From NCBI GenBank assembly GCA_021463165.1, contig JAJTWY010000013.1:1-64000 (forward strand): 64,000 bases of DNA, in the 5' to 3' direction. The first letter of the stretch is position 1; every line of letters starts with the position of its first letter. The DNA comes from Pyrinomonadaceae bacterium (GTDB lineage: Bacteria; Acidobacteriota; Blastocatellia; Pyrinomonadales; Pyrinomonadaceae). Below the pieces are notes generated by a model that saw nothing but the letters and a program-made list of their open reading frames with translations, was not told the DNA's origin and searched no databases. A program made the position numbers and the translations under genes. Below are positions 36,998 to 46,180 of the stretch, piece after piece.

Positions 36998-38181
36998 GGG
37001 TCGATCTCAGGTTTCGCGGTTCGGTTCTCGCTATAAAGATACATCCAAAAGGCGGTCGCTCCAAAGATCATCGAGAACATCCCATACCCCGATTGCGTCA
37101 GAAATAGGTCGAGTCGCCCCAATTTTATCGAATAGACCCCTGCTGTCAGGAAAAGTACATAGATCTGTACTATCGCAAAATTCCGGAAGTAGCGGGCGAT
37201 ACCGTTCTTGAGGTCCTGAAATGAAAGGGCGATCGCTAAAATGCCTGCTGACCCGGGAATGATCAGTCCGGCGAAAGGAACGACGTCTGAAATGAAGGCG
37301 AGCTTCTCCGATTGGACCGTTAGCGGACTGAAGCCATTAGGATAGCATACCCAGAACGGCAGCGTGACAGCGAGGCAGGTGACGCCGGATATCGTAAGAG
37401 TTTTGAGGGCCCGGACCCAGCCCGCATTCTGGACGAGGATCGACAGGAAGAGCGGCATCGATAGGATGAATGTTGACCGCGATGAGAGGCCGACACCGAG
37501 CAGTATCGCGGCTGCAAAGGTGACCGATGTATTCTGCGAAATGTTGCGGATGATGACCCACATTGCTACCAGAAGGTAGATCGAGTTAGCGGCGTAATCA
37601 GCTCCCGTCGCCAGGTTTTGCTGGAGCGTCGGACTGAAGATCAACATTGCAGCTATCAGGCCGAGGGCCGACCGGCGGCTGCCTTCGTATCGCCGGAAAA
37701 CGAGGTAAAGAACCGCGAGCCAGAAAATATTTTGCAGGTGGATCGCACCGGCAAGAACAAACGGCGTTGCAAGGAGAACCGTTCCCGGCATCGGCGAAAT
37801 AAGGTTGCCGAGATAGGTTGTTTGGAGATACGGATAATGACCACGAAGGAGTTCGGATGCAGCCAGGATCAACGCGTCGTCGGCATCAGAGCCGCCGCCG
37901 AATCTGCCGGCATTGGCTGCGGGGTAGACGACCATTGTAATGAAGGTCAATACGACAAAGGAAACTATCGCGAGGATGTCGGCCGCACGTTCGGACACCA
38001 GCTTCTTGTACATCGGGACGACCGATCGGTCGGCGGCGAAGATCAGCAGGCTTCCTACGGCGAAAAAAGGAAGGATCCCGGTCGGCCCGAGGTACTTCAG
38101 AGCCGTGTCGAACGATGGAGCAAGAGTAAAGGCCGCAAACCCAAACAGCAGAAGCGGTCGGTTTTGAGGCCTTTCGATCAT
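36994..38181 (-). CDS. Polytopic membrane protein, GT-C-like glycosyltransferase candidate
   Basis: About ten membrane segments. The first periplasmic loop has GGGSDADDALILAASELLRGHYPYLQ, in the place where GT-C enzymes keep the catalytic acidic pair. Start at Met 38181 (GGACGAATT is absent; a longer frame starts at 38199). It is the first gene of the putative arabinose cassette, 22-40 nt downstream of rpoD. A polyprenyl-phosphate-sugar-dependent glycosyltransferase is plausible, but no family was recognised with certainty. Confidence 0.55.
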   Translation of the reverse strand: MIERPQNRPLLLFGFAAFTLAPSFDTALKYLGPTGILPFFAVGSLLIFAADRSVVPMYKKLVSERAADILAIVSFVVLTFITMVVYPAANAGRFGGGSDADDALILAASELLRGHYPYLQTTYLGNLISPMPGTVLLATPFVLAGAIHLQNIFWLAVLYLVFRRYEGSRRSALGLIAAMLIFSPTLQQNLATGADYAANSIYLLVAMWVIIRNISQNTSVTFAAAILLGVGLSSRSTFILSMPLFLSILVQNAGWVRALKTLTISGVTCLAVTLPFWVCYPNGFSPLTVQSEKLAFISDVVPFAGLIIPGSAGILAIALSFQDLKNGIARYFRNFAIVQIYVLFLTAGVYSIKLGRLDLFLTQSGYGMFSMIFGATAFWMYLYSENRTAKPEIDP

Positions 38182-38221
38182 AGATGTCAGAATCGTCAAA
38201 AGGGGGGCGGACGGTTCTGTC

Positions 38222-39955
38222 TTATTTGCCTTCGAGGAACGCCTTTAGCCTGCGTGAACGCGAAGGATGACGCAATTTCCTCAGCGCTTTAGCTTCGATC
38301 TGACGAATACGCTCACGAGTGACTGCGAAATGCTGCCCAACCTCCTCAAGCGTGTGTTCGGACCCGGTGTTGCCAAGACCAAATCGCATCTTGATAACCT
38401 TTTCTTCACGGGGCGTGAGTGTGGCCAAAACCTCATCCGTTATCTCACGCAAATTGGAGAAAGTCACTGATTCTGCAGGGTTTAGTATCGACTTATCCTC
38501 GATAAAGTCTCCAAGATGTGAATCTTCCTCTTCTCCGATGGGAGTTTCCAGCGAGATCGGCTCTTGAGCGATCTTCAGCACTTTGCGAACCTTTGAAACC
38601 GGAATATCCATCCGTTTTGCAATCTCTTCCGAGGTCGGTTCGCGGCCCAATTCCTGTACAAGCAGCCGCGAAGTGCGGATTAGCTTATTGATCGTCTCGA
38701 TCATATGTACAGGAATGCGGATCGTGCGAGCCTGATCTGCGATCGCGCGCGTGATCGCCTGGCGGATCCACCAGGTCGCGTAGGTCGAGAATTTATATCC
38801 GCGACGCCATTCGAACTTGTCGACGGCCTTCATAAGGCCAATATTGCCTTCCTGGATCAGATCAAGGAACTGCAACCCGCGGTTCGTGTACTTCTTGGCG
38901 ATAGAAACAACCAAGCGAAGATTGGCTTCAACGAGTTCCCGCTTAGCCTTGTTGGTATCCGCTTCGCCTACGCTGATGGTCTGGAATGACCGCTTGATCT
39001 CGACAGCGGGCAGATGATAATGGTTCTCGATCTCAGCGATCACGGCCTTAGCGGCAGCGATCTTGGCGTTCAGCTCCTTTTTCTCCGCAGCAGGCGGTTT
39101 GGCTTCGAGTCGGTCCTTGGCCTTATTGATAGCCCGCTCCTGCTTGCGAATATCGTCGACAACCTTCCGGATCGCGGCTATGAGGACCTGTCGCGAACGT
39201 TCTGTCAGATTCAGGTGTTTGATCTCGAGCGCAATATCAAGCCGCAGGCGGGCCGTCTTCCGCTTGAGTGTCAAAAGCTTCTTGGTTTTCTTTCCGGCGG
39301 CCTTCTCCTGCTCGTTGAGCAGGGCGACCCATGATTTAAGAACCGGCTGGAAGTTCTGGCGGATACTTTCGATGCCCTCGAGCGTCCACCGCAGATATTC
39401 CTCAGCCTTGTCCTCCTCAATTGAGATCTCGGCCTGTTCACTAAACACAACAGTTTCGCGAATGCTGGCCTTGCCCGCCGCCAGGTCGTCACCGATCTTC
39501 AGAAGACGCTCGACAGCGATGGGCGAACGCGAGATCGCCTTGTGGGTCTTGATCTGGCCTCGCTCGATGCGTTTAGCGATAGCGACCTCGCCCTCGCGGT
39601 TAAGAAGCGGCACGACACCCATTTCACGCAGATAAAGGCGGACGGGATCGTTCGATTTGTCGAGAACGCCGGCCGAAAGGTCGAGATCGAGATCATCCTC
39701 GTCGCTGTCGTCGTGCTGCTCTTCTTCCTCATCATCGAGGGCCATGTTGGAAGCACGTTCGAGGAGCTGGGCATCAGTTTCGGCAACTGAGATATTTGCG
39801 CCTTCAAGGCGCTCCAAAACATCCTCGATGTCGTCGGGAGACAACATATTCTCCGGGAGTTCCCGGTGGAGTTGATCGAGGCTCAACCCCTTTTTTCGCC
39901 GGCCGAGAGCCAGCAGGCGATCCATCAGGTCTTCTTTTTCGTCGTAATCAGCCAT
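38222..39955 (-). CDS. rpoD: RNA polymerase primary sigma factor
   Basis: Directs transcription from housekeeping promoters. 577 residues. Visible: region 1.1-like acidic N-terminus, region 1.2 [16 protein letters not shown], region 2 [22 protein letters not shown] and [17 protein letters not shown], region 3 and region 4.2 [23 protein letters not shown]. It follows dnaG, the macromolecular synthesis order. Confidence 0.96.
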   Translation of the reverse strand: MADYDEKEDLMDRLLALGRRKKGLSLDQLHRELPENMLSPDDIEDVLERLEGANISVAETDAQLLERASNMALDDEEEEQHDDSDEDDLDLDLSAGVLDKSNDPVRLYLREMGVVPLLNREGEVAIAKRIERGQIKTHKAISRSPIAVERLLKIGDDLAAGKASIRETVVFSEQAEISIEEDKAEEYLRWTLEGIESIRQNFQPVLKSWVALLNEQEKAAGKKTKKLLTLKRKTARLRLDIALEIKHLNLTERSRQVLIAAIRKVVDDIRKQERAINKAKDRLEAKPPAAEKKELNAKIAAAKAVIAEIENHYHLPAVEIKRSFQTISVGEADTNKAKRELVEANLRLVVSIAKKYTNRGLQFLDLIQEGNIGLMKAVDKFEWRRGYKFSTYATWWIRQAITRAIADQARTIRIPVHMIETINKLIRTSRLLVQELGREPTSEEIAKRMDIPVSKVRKVLKIAQEPISLETPIGEEEDSHLGDFIEDKSILNPAESVTFSNLREITDEVLATLTPREEKVIKMRFGLGNTGSEHTLEEVGQHFAVTRERIRQIEAKALRKLRHPSRSRRLKAFLEGK

Positions 39956-40080
39956 ATCAAAGAATAAATGCGTTTTGATTAAATCCTGCCCTGAATCGTT
40001 GTTCGTTATATCTATTCACAACGTCCCGCTGGCCCTTTTTCTAATCCCAAAGGGTGCCCGGATTTAAAAACGCAAGTATA

Positions 40081-41934
40081 TCACAGATCAGCAACCCGGC
40101 GTTGCAATTCACGTCGTATTTTTTCTAGTTCAAGCTGTTCGTAGGTAAATTGGCGAAATAGCTCGATATCACCTGATTGTTCGGCCAGCATAGCGTCGCG
40201 ACTTAGTTCGGAGATCCTTTTCGATATGGCCATATTGCGAAGCGAAAAAACACAGTTTTCAGCCTCATGGAGGACGTCGTCGAGAGCTTCGTCCTTGGCG
40301 CGTCGCGGCGGGGTGGCGAGGATCTGCTGGGCCAGGTCGAGGGCGTTGACATCGTCGCCGACCGTTTCCATTATTCGCTCGGGATCGATCACGCCACCGT
40401 TGTTGTGAATTTCGATAAAGGCCTCGAAAAGCTCGGCGCTCGCGAGGTCGTCGAAATCGCTCGGTTCGAGTTGCGGCAGTACGATCTCGCGAAGGTCCGT
40501 ATCATGGACCAGCAGTTCAAGGAGACGGCGTTCAGCGAACGTGATCTTCGCCCTGGCGGCACGCGATATTCGCTGCGTGACGTATTCGGTCGCGTTGGGC
40601 GACGCGGATCTCAGGGTCGACCAAAGCTCGCGGCGGAGGCCGGCGTCCTCGATGTGAAAAAACTCCATCGCCTGATCAAAGCTTTCACGACGCTGGATAT
40701 TGTTGCGAATCGCCGAAATGACCGGGAGAAAATCCTCGATCGCTTCGGCTTTCTGCTTGGCATTATTGAGTTTACGACCGGTCGTCGAGGCGCCGAGTGC
40801 AAAGCGGAGAAACGGCGTTGCCATCCCGCGAGCCTCGTTATACTTGTCTTTTCCGTGCTCACGAATGAAGTCGTCCGGATCCTTGCCATCGGGGAGGACC
40901 AGCACCTTGATGTCGAATTCTTGCGGCAAAAGGTGTTCGATGGCACGTCGCGCGGCTTTTATCCCCGCCGCGTCGCCGTCGTAATTGATCACGACCGCTT
41001 TTGCGAACCGCCCGAGGAGTTTTGCTTGCTGGTCGGTGAACGCGGTCCCGAGGCTCGCCGCGACGTTAGTGATCCCGAACTGGGCGAGAGCGATGAGGTC
41101 GAGATAACCTTCGACCAGGATGGCGAATTTCTTGCGGCGGATGTCGTCCTTCGCCTGAAAGAGCCCGTAAAGATGTTCACTTTTTACGTAGGCCGCTGTT
41201 TCAGGGGAGTTGAGATATTTGGGTTGATCGTCGGGATCCAGCGCCCGTGCCCCGAATGCGACGGGCTTTCCGTTGACGTCGAGGACCGGGAACATTATCC
41301 TGTTCCGAAATCTATCATAAACCCTTTCTTTCTCTTCATTTACAGATACAAGGCCCGATCGTTCGATCAACTTTTCGTCGATCTTTTTCTTCCGCAGCAA
41401 GTTCAGCAGCCCGTCCCATTTATCGGGTGAAAACCCTATGCGAAACTGCCACTGGATCTCCTCGGAAATCCCGCGCTTTTCCAGATAGGCCCTCGCCTGC
41501 TTTGCCTTCCTACTCTTTCCTTTTATCTCCGCTTCCCAGAATTCGACGGCGATCTGATTGAGTTCGACTATCTGATCCGCCAGCTTCTTGGTTTCCTCGC
41601 GTTTCTTTTTATTCCGCTCATAGCCGGCGTCATCGACCGGTTCGGGCAGCATAATGCCGCTGATCTCGGCAACACGCTTGACGGCTTCGGGGAAGTTCAG
41701 TCCCTCAATTTCCATCAGGAAATTGAACGCTGTCCCTCCTTTCCCACAGCCGAAGCACTTGTAAAACCCTTTCGAGGGATTCACCGAAAACGATGGCGTC
41801 TTTTCCTGATGAAAAGGACAACAAGCCATCCAATTGGATCCTTTCTTCTTTAGATCCTGTGCATACGGCTGTATTATTCGCACCAGATCGGCACGATTTT
41901 TCAGGTCGTCGATGAAATATTGCGGGTACAGCAT
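40081..41934 (-). CDS. dnaG: DNA primase
   Basis: Makes RNA primers at replication forks. The 617-residue product has the N-terminal zinc site C39-x2-H42 and C60-x2-C63 (CPFHQEKTPSFSVNPSKG). The TOPRIM part holds LVEGYLDLIALAQFGI and NYDGDAAGIKAARRAI. The helicase-binding C-terminus is present. Its start overlaps the mutS2 stop by one base (TGATG), so the two are coupled. Confidence 0.95.
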   Translation of the reverse strand: MLYPQYFIDDLKNRADLVRIIQPYAQDLKKKGSNWMACCPFHQEKTPSFSVNPSKGFYKCFGCGKGGTAFNFLMEIEGLNFPEAVKRVAEISGIMLPEPVDDAGYERNKKKREETKKLADQIVELNQIAVEFWEAEIKGKSRKAKQARAYLEKRGISEEIQWQFRIGFSPDKWDGLLNLLRKKKIDEKLIERSGLVSVNEEKERVYDRFRNRIMFPVLDVNGKPVAFGARALDPDDQPKYLNSPETAAYVKSEHLYGLFQAKDDIRRKKFAILVEGYLDLIALAQFGITNVAASLGTAFTDQQAKLLGRFAKAVVINYDGDAAGIKAARRAIEHLLPQEFDIKVLVLPDGKDPDDFIREHGKDKYNEARGMATPFLRFALGASTTGRKLNNAKQKAEAIEDFLPVISAIRNNIQRRESFDQAMEFFHIEDAGLRRELWSTLRSASPNATEYVTQRISRAARAKITFAERRLLELLVHDTDLREIVLPQLEPSDFDDLASAELFEAFIEIHNNGGVIDPERIMETVGDDVNALDLAQQILATPPRRAKDEALDDVLHEAENCVFSLRNMAISKRISELSRDAMLAEQSGDIELFRQFTYEQLELEKIRRELQRRVADL

Positions 41935-44393
41935 CAGAGCTTCAGATCGGCAATTGTAGCACCGTTTCCGCCCTGGTTTGACGGGGCGAATTCATAGCGT
42001 TCGACCAGGTCGCTGGTCTTCAGAAAGTGATGAACGTAATTTTTTAGCGCACCGGTGCCGTAGCCGTGAACGATGCGGACGCGTGGGATGCTGGCCATAT
42101 ACGCCTCGTCAATGAAGCGGTCGAGTTCGTATTCAGCGTCGGCGGTGGTCTTGCCGATCAGATTGAGTTCTGCGGCGGCGTCGCGGCGTTCGTTGTCGCC
42201 GGACATCTGAACTCGTGACCGGTGCACGCTGCCGGTTGGTCGTTTTTCGGCCTTTGACGGTTCGGCGGCGATCCTGAGGTCGGCAAGTTTTTCACGCAGT
42301 CGCATGCCGCCGACGAGGACTTCGGCGACACCTTTGTCTATGCGTTCGATGGTGCCAATGTTCCCAAAGCTGGTGATGACCTTTGTTCCGACCCCGCAGT
42401 CTTCACCGCCGAGCACGGGACTTCCTTCGGAACGATTTTCAGCCGTTTCTCTTCGCCTCTGTGCCTCTGCGGTAGATAAAACGGCCCGGTTCAACTCGGC
42501 CTTTCGGGAGAGACGCTCCTTTTCGAGGCGATTCTTCAGAGCTTTGTCTTCGAGCGTTTTGATAAACGCAATTGCTTGTCGGTCGAAATCGTCGATGGTC
42601 GTGGCGAGTCTGCTTTCGAACTCTTTCTGTCGGGCTTTCTCCTTCTTCACCGCCTCGATCTCCAGAGCCGCGTACTTCATCGCAACGGCTTCGCGTTCCT
42701 CCTCTAGGGCGAGGCGTAGGTCGGTGGCGATCTTTGCCTCGTTTTGGAGTTTTCTGAGATATTGCTCGGCTTCCTGGGCTGAGATGTCGAGGTTTTCGCG
42801 TGCCGCCGCGATCACGCTATTGTCGATGCCGAAGCGGTGGGCTATTTCAATTCCGGACGATGCTCCAGCGAGCCCGAGCAATAACTTGTATGTGGGCTGC
42901 AGGGTTTTTTCGTCGAATTCGACCGAGGCGTTGATGATCCTTTCGTCATTCGCGGCGTACATTTTTAGTCCGCGATAGTGTGTTGAAGCGATAACATGGG
43001 ATCCCTTCTTTCGGAAATGATCTACGATCGCGACTCCCAGGGCCGAGCCTTCTTCGGGGTCGGTCCCGGTCCCGGCCTCGTCAAGCAGGACGAGCGATGG
43101 CGACCGGCATGCGTGGATCATCGAGGCGATATTCGACATGTGGGACGAGAATGTCGAAAGATTTGCCGAGAGTGATTGGTGGTCGCCGATATCCGCGAGG
43201 ATCGAGCGGTAGAAGGGAACTTTCGCCTCCTTTGCCGGAACCGGAAGGCCCGAGATCGCCATCAAGCTAAGCAGGCCGGCGGTTTTCAGTACGACGGTCT
43301 TTCCGCCGGCATTGGCGCCGGAGATGATCATTATCGATCGGTCATGCGTGAGGCCGAAGGTGGACGGGACGATCCCGTTTTCGGGCGGGGAGTTTTCGTT
43401 GGTGCCCTCCGCGTCTTCCTTTGCGTCTTTGCTACTTTGCCTTGAAAAACCGCGTAAGTTCTCTTCCAGTAACGGATGACGAGCGTCGACTAAACGCAAG
43501 ACTTCATCGTCGGATATCGTCGGCACAACCGCACGGAATTTTCTTGCAAATTCGACCTTTGTCTTGATCAGATCGAGCTCGGCGACTGCTTCGACAGCGG
43601 CTTCCACCGCAGGGAGATGTTCGCGGAGCGATTCTGTTAACGAAAACAGGATACGGGCGACTTCGCGTTCCTCTTTTCCTTTCAGATTTTGGAGCTCGTT
43701 GTTTGCCTCGATCGCGTCGAGCGGTTCGACATAGACAGTTTGGCCGCTGGACGAGAAGCCGTGGGCGACGCCGGTCACTTTGCCGCGAAAATCGGCTTTT
43801 ACTGGAATCACGAAGCGATCGTTTCGCATCGTCACGATCTCGTCCTGGATCGCCGTTCCGGCCGCGCGCATGGCAGATTCAAGCGACTTGGTCAGCCTTG
43901 CGCGCTGCGCGTTGATCTCGCGGCGGAGTTTGGCCAGTTCGGGCGATGCCGAATCGTCGATCTCGCCGCTCGGGAGCAGCTTTTTACTGATCTGTTCGGT
44001 TACAGCGAGCAGAGCCGGCGGTATCCTCTCGACTATCTGCCAAAGTTTTGGAGCGTCATCCTTTTCCGGCTGGATCGCGGCCCGGGCGAAAAGGGCTTGA
44101 GTGCAAACTCGCGATATCTCCAGGAGCAAATTAGGTTCAAGGGACGCATTTCGTATTCGCAGGATCGCAACCGCTTCTGAAGGGTCTTCGAGGCCGCTGA
44201 AAGACCAGGAGATCTGCTTTTCTTCATCAAGAACGATGGTTTCCGTGATCGTGGCCAGCGCGTTATCGAGTTCGACCCGGCTGACGCAGGGACGAAGATC
44301 CATGACCCGATCCACTCCCATTGGCGTCTGCGCATTGCGGGCGACGAGTGATAGAAGTGACGTAAATTCCAGGGTTTCCAGTGAGTAGCTCAT
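41934..44393 (-). CDS. mutS2: MutS2 endonuclease/recombination suppressor
   Basis: MutS2 binds branched DNA and, in Gram-positives, rescues collided ribosomes. About 819 residues: Walker A ISGANAGGKTVVLKTAG, Walker B LLDEAGTGTDPEEGS, a long coiled region in the middle, and the C-terminal Smr nuclease domain RIVHGYGTGALK. ATG 44393 was chosen over an in-frame TTG at 44405. The first mutS2-dnaG-rpoD gene. Confidence 0.93.
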   Translation of the reverse strand: MSYSLETLEFTSLLSLVARNAQTPMGVDRVMDLRPCVSRVELDNALATITETIVLDEEKQISWSFSGLEDPSEAVAILRIRNASLEPNLLLEISRVCTQALFARAAIQPEKDDAPKLWQIVERIPPALLAVTEQISKKLLPSGEIDDSASPELAKLRREINAQRARLTKSLESAMRAAGTAIQDEIVTMRNDRFVIPVKADFRGKVTGVAHGFSSSGQTVYVEPLDAIEANNELQNLKGKEEREVARILFSLTESLREHLPAVEAAVEAVAELDLIKTKVEFARKFRAVVPTISDDEVLRLVDARHPLLEENLRGFSRQSSKDAKEDAEGTNENSPPENGIVPSTFGLTHDRSIMIISGANAGGKTVVLKTAGLLSLMAISGLPVPAKEAKVPFYRSILADIGDHQSLSANLSTFSSHMSNIASMIHACRSPSLVLLDEAGTGTDPEEGSALGVAIVDHFRKKGSHVIASTHYRGLKMYAANDERIINASVEFDEKTLQPTYKLLLGLAGASSGIEIAHRFGIDNSVIAAARENLDISAQEAEQYLRKLQNEAKIATDLRLALEEEREAVAMKYAALEIEAVKKEKARQKEFESRLATTIDDFDRQAIAFIKTLEDKALKNRLEKERLSRKAELNRAVLSTAEAQRRRETAENRSEGSPVLGGEDCGVGTKVITSFGNIGTIERIDKGVAEVLVGGMRLREKLADLRIAAEPSKAEKRPTGSVHRSRVQMSGDNERRDAAAELNLIGKTTADAEYELDRFIDEAYMASIPRVRIVHGYGTGALKNYVHHFLKTSDLVERYEFAPSNQGGNGATIADLKL

Positions 44394-44442
44394 TCTTCGG
44401 GGCAATTCAGCCGTTATTCCACGAGATCAATAAATAAGAGGG

Positions 44443-44841
44443 CTAGATGAACCGCTCTCTCACGTCGGGTGTTGGGAGCATGCAGGCTTCCTGGCGGCCA
44501 AAGAGCCGATAGCGGTTTGCAGCGAAAAGCTTATAGGCCCAGTCGCGTATAAAACCGGGTACGACAATAAAAATGTAAGCCAGCGACCAGATGCCGCCGA
44601 TACCCCGAGCTATTTTCAGGGCCGCCGTCGAGTGAAGGTATGCTCTTCCGGCCTCGATCAGTACGATCGAATCAATATCGTCGCCGATGCCGAATTTCAT
44701 CCTTTGTTCGATGCCGAAATCCGACTGCAAAGCCGCGAATTTGAAGCGCTTCTCAGGATCGTTCCTGATAATAAGATTGACCGAGCCGTTGCAAAAATTG
44801 CAGACTCCGTCAAAAAGAACGATCCTTTGTTGGTGACTCAT
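44443..44841 (-). CDS. DCC family thiol-disulfide oxidoreductase-like protein
   Basis: 132 residues. VLFDGVCNFCNGSVNLIIRND matches the DUF393 DCC motif (D-x3-C-x2-C). It is probably a small redox protein; its substrate is not known. It is upstream of mutS2 in the same direction with 49 nt between. Confidence 0.8.
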   Translation of the reverse strand: MSHQQRIVLFDGVCNFCNGSVNLIIRNDPEKRFKFAALQSDFGIEQRMKFGIGDDIDSIVLIEAGRAYLHSTAALKIARGIGGIWSLAYIFIVVPGFIRDWAYKLFAANRYRLFGRQEACMLPTPDVRERFI

Positions 44842-44944
44842 TTCAAATCGTCGAGCCGTGAGAATGCCGGTTCATCCAAAGAAAATTCTACCGCAAATAT
44901 CGGATAGAATTTAACCGACGGATGGCGATAGACTCGAAATCGTG

Positions 44945-45988
44945 ATGGAAACCGAAACTTTCTGGAAAGCTGTGAAAGCGAATGACGCAAGGTTCGACGG
45001 AGCGTTCGTACTCGGTGTTAGGACGACGGGAATTTACTGCAAACCGTCATGCCGCGCGAGGCTGCCGAAGCGCGAAAACGTTGAGTTCTATACCTCGCCC
45101 GAGGTCGCCGAACGCAGCGGATTTCGTGCATGCAAACGCTGTCGCCCGCGAGACGTTGCCTTTGTCGATGCTCAGACTGCGAAAGTGGTGAGGGCCTGCG
45201 AGTTGATCGAAAGCGACGAATTTCACTCGCTCGACGAGCTTGCCGAGGCTGTTGGTTCGAGTTCTTTCCATCTACAGAGAAGTTTTAAGGAGTTGATCGG
45301 CGTAAGCCCGAAAAAATATGCGGAGGCGAAGAGGATGGAGAGGTTCAAAGAAGAGGTGAAAGGCGGCCGCGACGTGGTCGATGCTATGTACGATGCGGGT
45401 TTTGGTTCGAGCAGCCGGCTTTATGAGAATGCAGCGGAGAAAATGGGAATGACGCCCGCGGTCTATAAGAAGGGCGGTCTTGGGATGAGGATAAATTACA
45501 CGATCACGGCCTGCGAGCTTGGAAAACTGTTGGTCGCAAGAACTAACCGCGGAGTCTGCAGCGTGACTTTTGGCGAAGATGACTCCGATCTATTCGCTGG
45601 GTTACGGAACGAATTTCCTAATGCTGAGATCGCGGAGGATGCAGAAGATCTGAAAAATACGGTTGACGCGATCCTAAAATATCTTGCCGGCAACAATCGC
45701 AAGCTCGTTTTGCCGCTCGACCTGCAGGCGACGGCGTTCCAACTTCAGGTTTGGGATTTCCTAAGAAAGATCCCGTACGGCGAGACGCGGTCATACAGTG
45801 ATGTTGCAGAGGCCCTTGGCGATAAGAAAAAGGTTCGTGCGGTTGCTCAAGCATGTGCGAAGAACCGTATCGCTCTGGTCATACCGTGTCACCGTGTCGT
45901 GGCTTCCGATGGGAAACTGAGCGGATATCGTTGGGGCGTGGCTCGGAAAAAGATATTGCTTGAGAACGAGAGGTCAGGCAGGGGCTGA
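44945..45988 (+). CDS. ada: Ada-type adaptive response regulator and O6-methylguanine-DNA methyltransferase
   Basis: Residues 1-80 are the Ada zinc domain with Cys at 32, 36, 63 and 66 (GIYCKPSCRA, ACKRCRP), which takes methyl groups from phosphotriesters. An AraC DNA-binding part follows (SSFHLQRSFKELIGVSPKKYAEAKR). The C-terminal methyltransferase has VIPCHRVV with active-site Cys 315. ATG 44945 preferred to GTG 44942. 347 residues, so all three domains are fused as in E. coli Ada. Confidence 0.93.
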   Translation: METETFWKAVKANDARFDGAFVLGVRTTGIYCKPSCRARLPKRENVEFYTSPEVAERSGFRACKRCRPRDVAFVDAQTAKVVRACELIESDEFHSLDELAEAVGSSSFHLQRSFKELIGVSPKKYAEAKRMERFKEEVKGGRDVVDAMYDAGFGSSSRLYENAAEKMGMTPAVYKKGGLGMRINYTITACELGKLLVARTNRGVCSVTFGEDDSDLFAGLRNEFPNAEIAEDAEDLKNTVDAILKYLAGNNRKLVLPLDLQATAFQLQVWDFLRKIPYGETRSYSDVAEALGDKKKVRAVAQACAKNRIALVIPCHRVVASDGKLSGYRWGVARKKILLENERSGRG

Positions 45989-46180
45989 GCTACGGAGCGT
46001 CTGCCCCGTCGCCTCGATGACGCTGCGATCTCGGCTGTTGTCAGCCTCTGCTATGTAAGCGAATGTAATCTTTTGTAAAGATGCTCCCATCTCCCGATCC
46101 TGCGTTTTGAGGTTCGAAACTTTTCCTATATCCTCTTGCGTATTAACAATTCAAAAAACTAGAAAATTTTGAGTTCCAAT

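Noticed and set aside
37618..38292. Plus-strand frame of 224 codons
   Set aside because: Antisense to the GT-C-like gene, whose membrane segments and coupling are convincing.
40267..41430. Plus-strand open frame of 387 codons
   Set aside because: It is the antisense of dnaG, a well supported gene; no recognisable domain was seen in the translated sequence.
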